A DNA stretch of 6,025 nt from Actinomycetota bacterium (GTDB lineage Bacteria > Actinomycetota > Actinomycetes > S36-B12), in the NCBI GenBank assembly GCA_947499275.1, contig CANMNM010000094.1, positions 1 through 6,025 on the forward strand. The letters run 5' to 3'. The notes under the pieces are model-generated. The model had not been told where the DNA came from, did no database searches, and saw only the letters and a program-made list of their open reading frames with translations. Within the stretch, counting starts at the first letter, position 1. Each line of letters opens with the position of its first letter. Made by a program: the position numbers and the translations under genes. This document shows positions 5,782-6,025 of the stretch, piece after piece.

Positions 5782-5925
5782 ATGAGCACAATTAACCAGT
5801 ATCTCCACAATCAGGCCGACTTGATTCCTAGTGGAGTTCGCACCGGAGCATCCATCGTTGCTGCCGGAATTTCCACTGGCAGCTTGATCTATTTTTTGTC
5901 AATCCTCGTAGGGTCCTGGGGCTAA
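5782..5925 (+). CDS. Small single-pass membrane protein (47 aa) inserted between mraZ and rsmH
   Basis: Not recognised as any named family. The 47-residue product has a polar N-terminus (about 1-20, ending in R20) and one likely membrane helix at about 21-45. That helix is rich in small residues in its first half, with a GxxxG motif at G29/G33, and strongly hydrophobic in its second half (LIYFLSILVG); the C-terminus is only a few residues long. The ATG at 5782 follows AAGGAG at 5774-5779 with a short 2-base gap. A TTG start at 5737 is possible but has a weaker site and would add 15 charged, non-membrane residues. The stop TAA is 5 bases before the rsmH ATG, and rsmH has a weak ribosome binding site, so translational coupling is likely. 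Position in the dcw cluster and membrane topology suggest a division or envelope role; that is inference. The normal order is mraZ then rsmH. Confidence 0.65.
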   Translation: MSTINQYLHNQADLIPSGVRTGASIVAAGISTGSLIYFLSILVGSWG

Positions 5926-5930
5926 ACCAC

Positions 5931-6025
5931 ATGTCAATAGAGCCCCGCCATACACCGGTCCTCGCGGACCGGGTTTTGGCGTTGCTGGCTCCAGCTCTTG
6001 ATCAACCAAATGCGGTCCTCATCGA
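5931..6025 (+). CDS. rsmH: RsmH (MraW), 16S rRNA C1402 N4-methyltransferase, 3'-partial
   Basis: Only the first 31 codons lie in the window. RsmH uses S-adenosylmethionine to methylate N4 of cytidine 1402 in 16S rRNA near the ribosomal P site and is the second gene of most dcw clusters. The visible N-terminus has the family's opening RHTPVLADRVLALLAPAL, followed by the start of the first strand (NAVLI); the SAM-binding GxGGHS-type loop would come just past the edge. The ATG at 5931 begins 5 bases after the stop of the small membrane gene. There is only a distant GGGG (5918-5921) in front, so expression may depend on ribosomes finishing the small gene. Placement directly after mraZ and the short ORF confirms the identity. 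Confidence 0.93.
   Translation, partial: MSIEPRHTPVLADRVLALLAPALDQPNAVLI

Overview
The window most likely comes from an actinobacterium (Actinomycetota) of moderate GC, roughly half by eye, rather than a high-GC streptomycete. The evidence is an actinobacterial-type 143-residue MraZ followed by rsmH, a HelD-type RNA polymerase recycling ATPase, a DUF3048 lipoprotein, and a large structured RNA between mraZ and rsmH, where Actinobacteria carry the mraW RNA motif. A free-living, small-genome aquatic actinobacterium would fit, but the sequence does not settle the lineage.

Layout. Positions 2-526 (+) encode an RDD-family membrane protein whose 5' end probably lies outside the window. It converges on helD (597-2714, -). 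A 120-bp divergent region (2715-2834) separates helD from a two-domain gene (2835-3818, +) that joins an Sfp-type 4'-phosphopantetheinyl transferase-like domain to a DUF3293 domain. That gene meets a DUF3048/YerB-like lipoprotein gene (3821-4939, -) tail to tail with only 2 bp between the stop codons. A 213-bp divergent region (4940-5152) holds a tandem 10-bp repeat, a good sigma-A-type promoter, and an array of MraZ-box-like repeats with an exact 10-bp period lying on that promoter. Next come mraZ (5153-5584), a strongly folded leader RNA (5591-5713), a 47-codon single-TM membrane peptide gene (5782-5925), and the start of rsmH (5931 to the edge).

How it works together. The right end is the head of the division and cell wall (dcw) cluster. 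MraZ probably represses its own promoter through the repeat array. The folded RNA is placed to control transcription elongation or translation of the small membrane gene and rsmH. The genes to the left are separate transcription units: transcription recovery (HelD), carrier-protein modification plus a domain of unknown function, and an exported lipoprotein of unknown function.

The most interesting items are (1) the phosphopantetheinyl transferase-DUF3293 fusion, with a credible internal start exactly at the domain boundary; (2) the RNA fold, a compact three-way junction in which two CCCGCT copies compete for one partner strand; and (3) the small membrane protein inserted between mraZ and rsmH.
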